This document shows positions 7,908 to 16,133 of a DNA stretch of 20,036 nucleotides, one piece after another. How positions within the stretch are numbered: position 1 is the first letter of the stretch; each line of letters begins with the position of its first letter. Location of the stretch: NCBI GenBank assembly GCA_012522705.1, contig JAAYJY010000067.1:1-20036 (forward strand), in the 5' to 3' direction. The notes beneath the pieces are model-generated. The model saw only the letters and a list, made by a program, of their open reading frames with translations. It was not told the origin of the DNA and did no database searches. The position numbers and the translations under genes are program-made. Source of the DNA: Syntrophomonadaceae bacterium (GTDB taxonomy: Bacteria; Bacillota; Syntrophomonadia; Syntrophomonadales; Syntrophomonadaceae).

Positions 7908-9089
7908 GTGTCAATGAAAAGCAGGCGGACAAGCCAAGTGATTACCATAACGATTATGATGGTTCTGCTGGCGGCAGCAGGAGGATGTGGTCTGGTCAGT
8001 CCTACCAGGCAACAATCTCCTGATCCTAATCTAACCGAGCATAGCCAGACGGGAACACCGACCCCAAGCGGTCTGCTTACCAACAGCCCGGTCATCATCG
8101 GCACCTCCACCATTGCCGACATCGTGGAAAAGGTGAGTCCGGCGGTGGTCAATATCGAGACTACCACCACGGTTAACAGCGAGGATGTCTTTTTTAACAA
8201 TGACTTCTTCCGCGAGTTTTTCGGCAATGATAGCCGCGTTCCCCGCCCCAATGTCCAAACCGGAGTAGGGACCGGCTTCCTGATCAGTTCGGATGGATAC
8301 ATTTTGACCAATCAGCATGTAATAGATGGCGCAACCCAAATTGTGGTCCGCATAGATGAATCAGATCAGGACTACCAGGCTGCCGTAGTGGGCCAGGACT
8401 ATGAACTGGACTTGGCTATCATAAAGGTCGAGTCTGATAAAACTTTTACCACCCTTAATATGGGCGATTCGGACCGCATACGAGTAGGGGATTGGGTGGT
8501 CGCTATCGGTAATCCTTACGGACTTGATCATACCGTTACGGTGGGAGTGATAAGCGCCAAGGGCCGACCCATAAGTATCGAGGACCGGGTCTACCGCAAC
8601 CTGATCCAGACTGATGCCGCCATCAATCCGGGTAACAGCGGCGGTCCTCTCCTGAATACCATCGGTGAGGTGGTGGGGATCAATACTGCCGTAAATTATG
8701 AAGCCCAGGGCATAGGTTTTGCTATCTCAATCAATACTGCCAAGGAGATCATCGACGAATTGATCCGCACTGGTCAAGTGGTCCGGCCCTATATTGGGGT
8801 TTGGTTGGAGCCCATGAATGAGACACTTGCTGCCCGTTATAATATTGAAAACTCCGGGGTGATAATCGCCAGCGTGATACCAGGCGGACCAGCAGAAAAA
8901 GCGGGGCTGCGGGTCAATGACGTCATCGTAAGCCTGAATAATACTACTGTCAGGGATTATGAAGGGTTGCAGGATTTTCTTCATACCAGAGAAGTAGGGG
9001 AAACAATCACCGTGAAGATCATCCGCAGCGGCAATGCCGTATCGATTCCAGTTACCCTGGCTGAGAAGCCGCAAAACAGCTCCCGGTAA
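7908..9089 (+). CDS. HtrA/DegP-like S1C serine protease
   Basis: This is a 393-residue protease exported across the membrane. Residues 10-27 form a hydrophobic signal ending at Cys27 (AAAGGC), which may be a lipoprotein attachment site although the -3 residue is Ala rather than Leu. A Pro/Thr/Ser linker follows. The trypsin-like domain has the triad His137 (TNQHVID), Asp168 (ELDLAII) and Ser244 (GNSGGPLL). One PDZ domain spans about 290-385 (PYIGVWLEP... through GLRVNDVIVSLNN). HtrA proteases degrade misfolded envelope proteins. The start is GTG 7908 or ATG 7914; AAGGAG sits 13 bases before the GTG, which is long. A six-codon ORF at 7897-7917 fills that gap and its stop overlaps the ATG. The location behind the ATP-grasp pair may be functional or coincidental. 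Confidence 0.88.
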   Translation: MSMKSRRTSQVITITIMMVLLAAAGGCGLVSPTRQQSPDPNLTEHSQTGTPTPSGLLTNSPVIIGTSTIADIVEKVSPAVVNIETTTTVNSEDVFFNNDFFREFFGNDSRVPRPNVQTGVGTGFLISSDGYILTNQHVIDGATQIVVRIDESDQDYQAAVVGQDYELDLAIIKVESDKTFTTLNMGDSDRIRVGDWVVAIGNPYGLDHTVTVGVISAKGRPISIEDRVYRNLIQTDAAINPGNSGGPLLNTIGEVVGINTAVNYEAQGIGFAISINTAKEIIDELIRTGQVVRPYIGVWLEPMNETLAARYNIENSGVIIASVIPGGPAEKAGLRVNDVIVSLNNTTVRDYEGLQDFLHTREVGETITVKIIRSGNAVSIPVTLAEKPQNSSR

Positions 9090-9205
9090 GCAAGAAGGCC
9101 TAAGGCCAGGAGCTCATGCCAGCCCTGCGCAACTAAATGACTAGGCGGACAATAATAAGAATACTATATGTTTAGGGCAAGATTTTTCCAGAAGGAGGTC
9201 TAAGG

Positions 9206-10300
9206 GTGAAGAAACATAACCGTATAGGCGTGCTTACCGGCGGCGGTGACTGCCCCGGCTTAAATTCCGTCATTCGCGCTGTAACCAAGGCAGCGATAAA
9301 CAAATACGATATGGAGGTAGTCGGTTTCCTGGATGGCTTTAAAGGATTGGTCGAAAACGACTACATGACCCTGGATTTAAAGGCAGTATCCGGCATCGGT
9401 TACCGGGGAGGCACCATATTGGGCAGCAGCAACCGGGACAACCCCTTTGCCTTTTACTCCAATCTTGACGGCAATCGGGTAGCGACCGATCAATCGGATC
9501 GGGCTATCGCCAATCTTGAGGGTTTGGGATTGGATGGACTGATAGTCATAGGCGGCGACGGCAGCCTTCATATCGCCCAGCGATTTGTCGAAAAAGGCGT
9601 AGCGGTTGTGGGGGTGCCCAAGACCATCGACAACGATCTTTCCGCCACGGATATAACATTCGGTTTCAACACCGCTGTAGATACAGCCTCGTCAGCCCTG
9701 GACCGCCTCCATACCACCGCCGAGGCCCACCACCGGGTCATGATCCTGGAGGTCATGGGGCGTTATGCGGGTTGGATTGCCCTGCACGCGGGGATATCCG
9801 GCGGGGCCCACCTGATATTGATACCGGAGATACCCTATAAGATAGAGAATGTGATAGCCAAGATCCGCAAACGTCAGTGGTATGATAAAAAATTCAGCAT
9901 TATCGTGGTGGCTGAAGGGGCTGCTCCACTGGGTGGCCGGCAGGTAGTTCAGAAGATGGTGGCAGAAAGCCACGACCCGGTTAGGCTGGGGGGGATAGGA
10001 CACCATCTGGCCCAGGAGATCGAACAACTCACCAAAATAGAGACCCGGGTGACCGTGCTGGGGCATCTGCAGCGAGGCGGCTCCCCCATACCGTATGATC
10101 GCATATTGTCAGCCCGCTATGGGGTGGCCGCAGTGGACGCATTCGCAAGCGAACAGGCGGGGACCATGGTAAGCTTGCGGGGACAGGAGATCATCACGGT
10201 TCCGATCAAGGAGGCCATCAGTGAGTTGAAAAAAGTTGATCCTGAGAGTAGTATGGTAGAAGCGGCCCGGGCCATGGACATCAGTTTTGGTGATCGTTAA
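9206..10300 (+). CDS. pfkA: 6-phosphofructokinase
   Basis: This 364-residue glycolytic kinase forms fructose 1,6-bisphosphate from fructose 6-phosphate. The phosphate loop is LTGGGDCPGLN (10-20). The donor-site motif is GGDGS (116-120) and the catalytic motif is PKTIDND (138-144), followed by a fructose-phosphate block MGRYAGWIAL and HLQRGGSP. Gly119 in GGDGS points to ATP, since pyrophosphate enzymes have Asp there. Lys139 in place of the Gly of classical bacterial PfkA places it in the clade that mixes ATP- and PPi-users, often called group III. The GTG start has AAGGAGGT eight bases upstream. It is separate in role from its neighbours and is probably a housekeeping gene. Confidence 0.9.
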   Translation: MKKHNRIGVLTGGGDCPGLNSVIRAVTKAAINKYDMEVVGFLDGFKGLVENDYMTLDLKAVSGIGYRGGTILGSSNRDNPFAFYSNLDGNRVATDQSDRAIANLEGLGLDGLIVIGGDGSLHIAQRFVEKGVAVVGVPKTIDNDLSATDITFGFNTAVDTASSALDRLHTTAEAHHRVMILEVMGRYAGWIALHAGISGGAHLILIPEIPYKIENVIAKIRKRQWYDKKFSIIVVAEGAAPLGGRQVVQKMVAESHDPVRLGGIGHHLAQEIEQLTKIETRVTVLGHLQRGGSPIPYDRILSARYGVAAVDAFASEQAGTMVSLRGQEIITVPIKEAISELKKVDPESSMVEAARAMDISFGDR

Positions 10301-10315
10301 AGAGAGGGAGACTTA

Positions 10316-10344
10316 TTGCCGGGGCGGCAGGATATTATTATAAG
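10316..10344 (+). promoter_or_regulatory. Possible sigma-A promoter before the PH-domain gene
   Basis: TTGCCG (10316-10321) and TATAAG (10339-10344) are separated by 17 bases. The -10 matches five of six consensus positions, the -35 only three. It lies 20 bases before the start codon and after the phosphofructokinase stop. Confidence 0.35.
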
Positions 10345-10364
10345 CAGGAGAGGGGACAAAAACT

Positions 10365-11198
10365 ATGGTTTACAAGCCCAAGGATTCTCATGGCGGGTTA
10401 CTGGGGCTGGTAGTAGGCATTATCGTGTTCGGATTCGTCATCTGGGGTATCAATTTTAGCCTTGACGAGGCAGACAAGGCGCTAAAGTGGATGTTGCTGG
10501 TGCCTACCTTCATCTTTGTTATCGGATATCTCTATCTGCTCCTCGGCGCATTTATAATGAGCTACAAAGTTGATGAAGGTGCAGTTACCATAACCGCCGG
10601 CTTAAACAAAAAACGGATCCCGCTGGCGGCTATAGATGAGATCATCGACGTTAAGGGCCAGGCCAACCTTTTCCCGTTCCTGGGTACGGCCGGGAAGGGT
10701 TACATGTTCGGCTTGTACTCCGGCCGGGGGTTGGGGTCCATGAAGATGAGCGCTACGTATCCCGAGGATGGATTTGTGGTGCTCAAAACCAAGCAGGGCG
10801 TTTTCGGCATCACTCCCGCTGACAGCGATGGGTTCATTAAAGATGTGGCCGGCAAGGCCGGTAAGGGTCCCCAGACTATCGATATGGACGAGATGGACCC
10901 GGAGGTTTACGGCAAAGCCATGCACAAGGATGAGAATTTTGCCCTCTTCATGCGTCTAAACCAAGCATTCCTAATTATTCTGGCGGTATTGATAGCAGCA
11001 TTTTTCCCAGGTTCCGGAGCTCCCAAGATAATCGTGCTGTTGATGGTCCTGGCCCTGGCCTTGTATGCCTTCAACGCCAGCAACGCCAAACGGCTTTACC
11101 AGTTCAGTCCTTTCGGGGCCGACGTAACACTACTTATCGCCTTGGCGGTCAACGGTATATTCATTATTCTGACCGTCGTAGGCATTTGGTTCATCTAG
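10365..11198 (+). CDS. Membrane protein with bacterial PH-like domain
   Basis: This 277-residue protein has four likely membrane helices in two pairs: about 11-30 and 42-66 near the N-terminus, then about 200-215 and 222-237, with a further hydrophobic C-terminal segment (about 250-277). Between them, about 68-165, lies a soluble stretch (YKVDEGAVTITAGLNKKRIPL...FGLYSGRGLGSMKMSAT...VVLKTKQGVFGITPAD) that resembles the bacterial PH domain seen in YyaB-like proteins. The function is unknown; such proteins are thought to act in membrane stress or signalling. The ATG follows a GGAGAGGGGA ribosome site. It lies between phosphofructokinase and a YchF-like gene on the same strand, without an obvious shared pathway. 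Confidence 0.72.
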   Translation: MVYKPKDSHGGLLGLVVGIIVFGFVIWGINFSLDEADKALKWMLLVPTFIFVIGYLYLLLGAFIMSYKVDEGAVTITAGLNKKRIPLAAIDEIIDVKGQANLFPFLGTAGKGYMFGLYSGRGLGSMKMSATYPEDGFVVLKTKQGVFGITPADSDGFIKDVAGKAGKGPQTIDMDEMDPEVYGKAMHKDENFALFMRLNQAFLIILAVLIAAFFPGSGAPKIIVLLMVLALALYAFNASNAKRLYQFSPFGADVTLLIALAVNGIFIILTVVGIWFI

Positions 11199-11275
11199 TA
11201 AACACACGGGTTATTCAATAATTATAATTATGTAAACCTGTTGATAAAACATAGCAGCAAAGGACAATGATAACC

Positions 11276-12337
11276 ATGCAATTAGGAATAATCGGCATGC
11301 CCATGGTGGGCAAGACTACAATGTTTGAACTGCTGACCGGGAGCAGTGATAAAGGCAGTCAAGGTAAGGCCCAGACCGCCATCGCCCGCATACCTGACTC
11401 CAGGATAGACTACCTTTCCGGTGTGTTTAAGCCCAAGAAGACCACATATGCCCAGCTGGAGGTAGTAGACATCCCTGGTCTAACTCCGGGCGGGGAAAAA
11501 AATTCAGCCCTTTTTTTGGATGCAGTCCGCCGGGCTGATGCTTTGCTGCATGTGGTCAGACTGTTCGACAATGAACTGGTGCCGTATATATATGACAGCA
11601 TTGACCCCATTCGGGATATCGAGACTATAAACTATGAGTTACTGCTATCGGATCTGGACCTTATTGAAAAACGCATCGAGCGCATTAATAGCAACAAGAA
11701 ACGCAGCCAGATGTTAAAAGAACTGGGGCTGCTGGAACGGCTGCGGGATGCCTTGAACGAAGAGAAAGCGATATCATCGGTGGCCATCAATGATGATGAA
11801 CAGGAGATAATGTCCACCTACCAATTTCTGACCAATAAACCGCTTCTGATCTGCCTGAATATCAGCGAGAACGAGATCAGCCTGGAAGAATATCCGCAAA
11901 AGGATAGGATTATGGAGTATTCCCGGCAGACCAATATACCGGTTGTCGCGGTTTCTGCCGATATAGAGAGGGAAATAGCCGAATTGGAGCCGGCCGAAAA
12001 AGAAATCTTTTTGCAGGACCTAGGTATAACCGAAACCGGTTTAGCTAAGATCAGCCGTTCCATGTACCAGCGATTGGGTTTAATATCTTTCTTCACGGTG
12101 GGAGAAGACGAAGTCAAGGCCTGGACTATTGAAGCCGGCACCAGTGCTCGCAAGGCGGCTGGGAAGATCCACTCCGACATTGAGAGGGGATTTATACGGG
12201 CCGAGGTGGTTGATTACCAGGTGTTCAAAGATTTAGGCAGCATGGTTGCCGTTAAGGAAAAAGGCCTGTTCCGTTTGGAAGGCAAGGAGTACGTAGTCAA
12301 GGACGGGGAAATTGTGCATTTTCGCTTCAACGTATAG
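11276..12337 (+). CDS. YchF-like TRAFAC nucleotide-binding protein with TGS domain
   Basis: The 353-residue product follows the YchF/Obg plan: the P-loop GMPMVGKTT near the start, switch II DIPGLTPGG (about 63-71), a helical coiled-coil insert (about 120-160), a G4-like LLICLNISENE, and a C-terminal TGS domain (about 270-353, with FFTVGEDEVKAWTI and DGEIVHFRFNV). Canonical YchF has GLPNVGKST and favours ATP over GTP. Here the P-loop differs (Met for Asn, Thr for Ser), so this is a divergent copy and may not be the housekeeping YchF. I chose ATG 11276 because it begins right at the first beta strand and AGGA lies 11 bases upstream; ATG 11267 would be only two bases from it. A strong terminator follows. 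Confidence 0.82.
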   Translation: MQLGIIGMPMVGKTTMFELLTGSSDKGSQGKAQTAIARIPDSRIDYLSGVFKPKKTTYAQLEVVDIPGLTPGGEKNSALFLDAVRRADALLHVVRLFDNELVPYIYDSIDPIRDIETINYELLLSDLDLIEKRIERINSNKKRSQMLKELGLLERLRDALNEEKAISSVAINDDEQEIMSTYQFLTNKPLLICLNISENEISLEEYPQKDRIMEYSRQTNIPVVAVSADIEREIAELEPAEKEIFLQDLGITETGLAKISRSMYQRLGLISFFTVGEDEVKAWTIEAGTSARKAAGKIHSDIERGFIRAEVVDYQVFKDLGSMVAVKEKGLFRLEGKEYVVKDGEIVHFRFNV

Positions 12338-12381
12338 ATAACAACAGATAGCCAAGGTATTGATCCAACAACGATAAAAAT

Positions 12382-12416
12382 GGCCAGGACGTCATCACGA
12401 CGGTCCTGGCCGTTTT
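12382..12416 (+). terminator. Rho-independent terminator after the YchF-like gene
   Basis: GGCCAGGAC (12382-12390) pairs perfectly with GTCCTGGCC (12403-12411). Inner GTC/GAC pairing extends the stem with one bulged G, and a short TTTT run follows. It closes the 7908-12337 block and isolates the next operon. Confidence 0.75.
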
Positions 12417-12455
12417 GTTGGCGGGCGATCATCAATTTGATCGGGCGGGTTCACG

Positions 12456-12484
12456 CACTAACCCGGCCCTGTTTTCATATCATG
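12456..12484 (+). promoter_or_regulatory. Near-consensus sigma-K-like promoter
   Basis: CACT (12456-12459), 16 bases, then CATATCATG (12476-12484). Compared with mACm-N16-CATAnnnTA, there is one mismatch in each element and the spacing is exact. It is the same arrangement as at 5034-5062. Its predicted transcript start falls at about the ATG at 12489, which supports the downstream GTG start. Confidence 0.35.
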
Positions 12485-12578
12485 GATTATGAGAAAGAAG
12501 CCTGATGAACTGTTTAATTACATCAGAGCCATACGCCGCCGGTCTGGCAAGTTAATTTGTCCCCAGGAGAAAGTAGTT

Positions 12579-13670
12579 GTGGGAGTACTCACTACTCCCA
12601 GTAAAGGCATGGCTTACCCACTCCCGTCGGGTAAAGACTCTCGCTTGAAACAGGAGATGACGAGGATAGCCAGGACCCATGGCATATTTATGTTCTTCTT
12701 CTATGCCAAGGGCTTCGACATGAACACCGACGGGGTAGTCGGTCACTGTTTTGTGAACAAGAAGGGGAGAACGGGCACATGGACCGCTGCTGTCTTCAGC
12801 CGTCCGCACATAGTGTACAACCGCATTAGTTACCGGAAGGATGAAGCTCAAAAAGAGGTTCAGCAGTTGCTGGTTAGCCTGCAAAAACATCCGTCCATAA
12901 AACTATTTAATCCCCGGTTTCTCCATAAGTGGGAGGTGCATAAAAGCCTGGTCTGCAATAGTCGCACCCGCGAAATGACGCCGGAATCTCATCTTTTTAA
13001 CATGAACAACCTGGGACTAATGCTGCAAATATATCCCCAGCTATTTATTAAACCGATAGATAACAGCGTCGGCAAGGGGATTATCATCGTCAGGCGGGCC
13101 CCGCATGAGAGAGGTTATGAATACAAATCAGCCAGCTCTGACCGTGGCTGGTCGCGATTCAGATTGGCTCAGAACCTATATGACAGTCTCAAAAAGGACA
13201 TGAGCCCCAACCGCCAATACCTAATCCAGAGGGGCCTGCAGCTAGCCAAAATAAACGGGCGCAGATTTGATCTGCGCGTCCAGACACAGAAAAACGGACA
13301 GGGTGAATGGGTCTTGACAGGTGTGGGGGTCAGGGTGGCGGCACCCAACAAATATGTCACCCACGTACCCAATGGAGGAACCCGGGCCAACTTCGACAAA
13401 GTGATGATGACGGTATGCCACGGTTCTACGCGAAAGATAAAAAACCTGAAAGACCAACTGATCCACATAGCAGAGACCGTCCCCAATGTATTGGAAAAGG
13501 AGCTGGAGATGAACCTGGGCATCTTATCAATCGACATTGGACTGGAACAAAACGGGGCAATGCAAATCATCGAGGTAAATTCCAAGCCGGCCAGTTTTGA
13601 TGAAGGCCATATCCGCCGTCGGCACCTGGAATATTTGAGCCAATATTTTCTCTACCTGAGCAAATCATAA
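12579..13670 (+). CDS. YheC/YheD family ATP-grasp protein, third copy (YheC-like)
   Basis: From the GTG at 12579 the product has 363 residues, close to the length of YheC. It lacks the N-terminal beta domain of the two upstream paralogues. The family block (VGVLTTPSKG, VVGHCF, HIVYNR) precedes the ATP-grasp fold: Lys158 in FIKPIDNSVGKG, the hinge YLIQRGL, DLRVQTQKNGQG, LSIDIGL and EVNSKP (Glu332, Asn334). Catalytic positions look intact. I prefer GTG 12579 because AGGAGA lies eight bases before it. The in-frame ATG at 12489 has no ribosome site and would coincide with the predicted transcript start; it would add 30 basic residues. The next gene starts 24 bases after the stop, so the two form an operon. 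Confidence 0.85.
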   Translation: MGVLTTPSKGMAYPLPSGKDSRLKQEMTRIARTHGIFMFFFYAKGFDMNTDGVVGHCFVNKKGRTGTWTAAVFSRPHIVYNRISYRKDEAQKEVQQLLVSLQKHPSIKLFNPRFLHKWEVHKSLVCNSRTREMTPESHLFNMNNLGLMLQIYPQLFIKPIDNSVGKGIIIVRRAPHERGYEYKSASSDRGWSRFRLAQNLYDSLKKDMSPNRQYLIQRGLQLAKINGRRFDLRVQTQKNGQGEWVLTGVGVRVAAPNKYVTHVPNGGTRANFDKVMMTVCHGSTRKIKNLKDQLIHIAETVPNVLEKELEMNLGILSIDIGLEQNGAMQIIEVNSKPASFDEGHIRRRHLEYLSQYFLYLSKS

Positions 13671-13694
13671 TTCTGTTGGAAAAGAGGACTCATA

Positions 13695-15260
13695 ATGCTG
13701 TTAGGATTTACATACCGGAATAACCCAACCGGAGCCTCTCTTAAAACCTACCTGTCATCCAAAGGCCATATTGCCGCCCAGCGGGAATTTACCATGGACG
13801 GCGAGGTTTACCATAGAATCTTGATCAAGAGCGGGCCCTCCGATGTCCGGTACCAGATAAACTCCATCCAGGCCGTGCGGGCCAGTCAGAATCAAGATGA
13901 TCTCTGGAACATCCTCGACATCAACGGTATTCCCTTCGATCCTAATCTGGATGACGAGTTTATCCGCAGTTATAATATCCTGATATTCGATTGGCAGGCT
14001 ATCTCCATCCGCCAGAACCCCAGCCATCGAGGGAGCAAGCCCAAATATCTAGAGGAGGAGCAACTGAAAAAGGGAGCCGAAATGGCCAAACGGGCCCTCT
14101 ATATATTGGGGTTGGATTATGGCATGGTGAAAGTAGCGGTCACAGCCGGAAAAAGGTTGTATGTAGTCAAGGTTGACAGTTCACCTCTCATCCGTCCAAG
14201 AGACTTGTCAGTTCTGTTCGACAAATTGGATGGCGTGATCGACATGTGCAACAGTCCCAATAATCGGGAGGTTAGACTCGGGGCTGACCCTGAGTTTATG
14301 CTATACAACATCAAGAATGGCAAGATGACCCCCGCCTCGCAATTCTTCCCCCGTGACGGGGTAGTAGGCTGCGACGCGCTGCGTACCCCTAACCGGCAAT
14401 CCCGGCCTATAGCAGAATTAAGGCCCCGGCCAGCGTATTCCCCCCGGAGACTAATGGCTAATCTGGAGGATGCCATGCAGGTCGCCTATCGTCTGGCCCC
14501 CTATAAGAACATCAAATGGCTGGCCGGCAGCCGGCCTTTTCAGGGGTACTCTATCGGTGGGCATATACATTTCAGTAACGTAAAGCTGAACAATCATATA
14601 TTGCGGGCTTTGGACAGCTACCTGGAGTTGCCGCTATTTCTTCTGGAAAACCAGGCAACTGCGGTCAAAAGACGCTTGAAATACGGATTTTTGGCTGACT
14701 TCCGGATCAAAGACCATGGGGGCTTTGAATACCGTACCCCGGCCAGCTGGCTGGTATCCCATCAAATCGCGGCGGCGGTATTGTGCCTGGCAAAAATAGT
14801 GGCCAGCAACTATTTATACCTGACCAGAAACTGTTTCTTGGGTATCGAGGCCCAGCGGGCTTTTTATGAAGGCAACCAGCAATACCTGCGCCCCATGTTC
14901 CACGATATCTGGTCCGACATTAAAAGGTTGGATATGTACAACATTTATCAGCAGGAACTGCAGGTCATAGAAGACATGGTCAATGACCATAGCAACTGGG
15001 ATGAAAGGGAAGACTTCAGGAAATCCTGGGGCATAACCAGAGTGGCTGTAAAAAAAAACGAACTTCTTCTCCTCGAGCTACCAGACGAAGAAGACTCTGG
15101 GTATGACCTTGCCACACCTGACGTCAGCCGCCGATCAAGGAGTATCAACCAGTACCGTACCATACCCCTGGGTATCAATTACTGGGACCGGAATGATCGG
15201 TACAACCACCAGTACACTTCCGACCCAGTTTATATAAATACCCAAAGCCATTATTATTAG
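13695..15260 (+). CDS. Fusion of degenerate ATP-grasp segment and COOH-NH2 amidoligase
   Basis: The product is 521 residues long. Residues 1-185 end in KRALYILGLDYGMVKVAV...RLYVVKVDSSP (132-164), which matches the last strand of ATP-grasp enzymes but with Lys and Asp where the metal-binding Glu and Asn should be. No nucleotide-binding Lys-Pro-Gly-Ser loop is seen. Residues 193-385 match the glutamine-synthetase-fold COOH-NH2 ligase family 2: GADPEFML (196-203), ELRPRP (241-246), GGHIHFS (288-294) and FEYRTPASWL (344-353). Such enzymes form amide or isopeptide bonds using ATP. The tail (about 455-521) is polar and Tyr/Asn/Asp-rich, as in some spore coat proteins. The ATG has AAGAGGA upstream. 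It is the second gene of an operon with an active ATP-grasp protein. Confidence 0.82.
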   Translation: MLLGFTYRNNPTGASLKTYLSSKGHIAAQREFTMDGEVYHRILIKSGPSDVRYQINSIQAVRASQNQDDLWNILDINGIPFDPNLDDEFIRSYNILIFDWQAISIRQNPSHRGSKPKYLEEEQLKKGAEMAKRALYILGLDYGMVKVAVTAGKRLYVVKVDSSPLIRPRDLSVLFDKLDGVIDMCNSPNNREVRLGADPEFMLYNIKNGKMTPASQFFPRDGVVGCDALRTPNRQSRPIAELRPRPAYSPRRLMANLEDAMQVAYRLAPYKNIKWLAGSRPFQGYSIGGHIHFSNVKLNNHILRALDSYLELPLFLLENQATAVKRRLKYGFLADFRIKDHGGFEYRTPASWLVSHQIAAAVLCLAKIVASNYLYLTRNCFLGIEAQRAFYEGNQQYLRPMFHDIWSDIKRLDMYNIYQQELQVIEDMVNDHSNWDEREDFRKSWGITRVAVKKNELLLLELPDEEDSGYDLATPDVSRRSRSINQYRTIPLGINYWDRNDRYNHQYTSDPVYINTQSHYY

Positions 15261-15314
15261 TAATGGGTCATTCGATTCGCGGCCGAATTCTTCCACATAG
15301 CCAAGGTCAAAGTG

Positions 15315-15351
15315 ATAGGGGTGAGCCCCCCATCAGGGTGCCGGCCCCTAT
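15315..15351. terminator. Hairpin between convergent amidoligase and M14 peptidase genes
   Basis: ATAGGGG (15315-15321) pairs with CCCCTAT (15345-15351) around a 23-base loop with further GC pairing. It contains the stop codon of the minus-strand peptidase gene. There is no proper T-run on either side (TTTCAT on the plus side), so it is at best a weak bidirectional terminator. Confidence 0.4.
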
Positions 15352-16133
15352 TTCATACCCAGATGGCCCAACAGAATGTTGGCGGCTTTCACCTGACGGT
15401 TGATACGGGTATTAAGGGGATCCCGGGAACAGGTTTCAAAGATGAAGGCATTGGTTCCGCATTGTATGGCCGATGCCCGGGCCAGGCTGCCGCTCACCGG
15501 ATAACGCAGCAATGAAAATTTCTTATACGAGGTGCTAATGTTGGCGTTCATGGAGTTTACTATCTTATTCCCAACTATCCTTGTTTGGCTTTTGGGATAG
15601 TAGATGAGCGATTGACCTACCGACGAAGAGGACTTAAGCTTCTGATAATTGGCGCCCTCATGCATATCCATCAACCAATCAGGGTCATATTTTTTGACCT
15701 GCTGAAAGATTGCCTTGGAAAGAGTATTGGTACTACTGCCCGATTTGGTTTTGGGGAAAGCCCGATTGAGGTCGGAGCCCCCTCCGGAACGTGTGCCGGC
15801 GGCCACTGCACGTTTATTGGCCTGAGGAAGGACCAGCAGCTTGCCCTTCTTTATATTGAAGTCTTTCACCTTAGCTGCAGCTTTATAACCAGCGCGCTCA
15901 TTCCCATGCACTCCACCTACGATCATTACGGTCGGCCCAGCCTTACCACTGTCAATTATGTACATAGGGGTGGCGTATTTGGTTCCTGACGCTACGGTGA
16001 TCTTCTTGGTAGTCTGGGCTTCAGCCGTAGCGACTGTTCCCAGCTGGGGAATAACACAGAAGGTGGTGAAAATAAAAATCCCCAGGATTATCTTCGACAA
16101 GGAGCGGGTTGCTTGTGCTCTTACTTTTTTCAC
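15348..16133 (-). CDS. Secreted M14-like zinc peptidase/deacylase (AstE/AspA-type)
   Basis: This 261-residue protein starts with a signal peptide (Lys/Arg-rich start, hydrophobic 14-35, likely cleavage after AEA near residue 39). The M14/succinylglutamate desuccinylase-like fold shows the zinc site His76-x-x-Glu79 (GGVHGNE) and His158 (DMHEG), the conserved GSDLNRAFP (119-127) and a likely catalytic Glu233 (FIFETCS). Relatives cut C-terminal amino acids or peptide amides, or deacylate amino acids; secretion favours a cell wall or peptide substrate. GTG 16133 is preceded by AAAGGA. The gene converges on the amidoligase operon and their ends are about 90 bases apart, so it could act on the same product or simply be a neighbour. 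Confidence 0.82.
   Translation of the reverse strand: MKKVRAQATRSLSKIILGIFIFTTFCVIPQLGTVATAEAQTTKKITVASGTKYATPMYIIDSGKAGPTVMIVGGVHGNERAGYKAAAKVKDFNIKKGKLLVLPQANKRAVAAGTRSGGGSDLNRAFPKTKSGSSTNTLSKAIFQQVKKYDPDWLMDMHEGANYQKLKSSSSVGQSLIYYPKSQTRIVGNKIVNSMNANISTSYKKFSLLRYPVSGSLARASAIQCGTNAFIFETCSRDPLNTRINRQVKAANILLGHLGMK

Noticed and set aside
9090..9130. GGCC-TA-GGCC-like inverted sequence after HtrA as a terminator
   Set aside because: Loop too short for a stable hairpin and no T-run follows.
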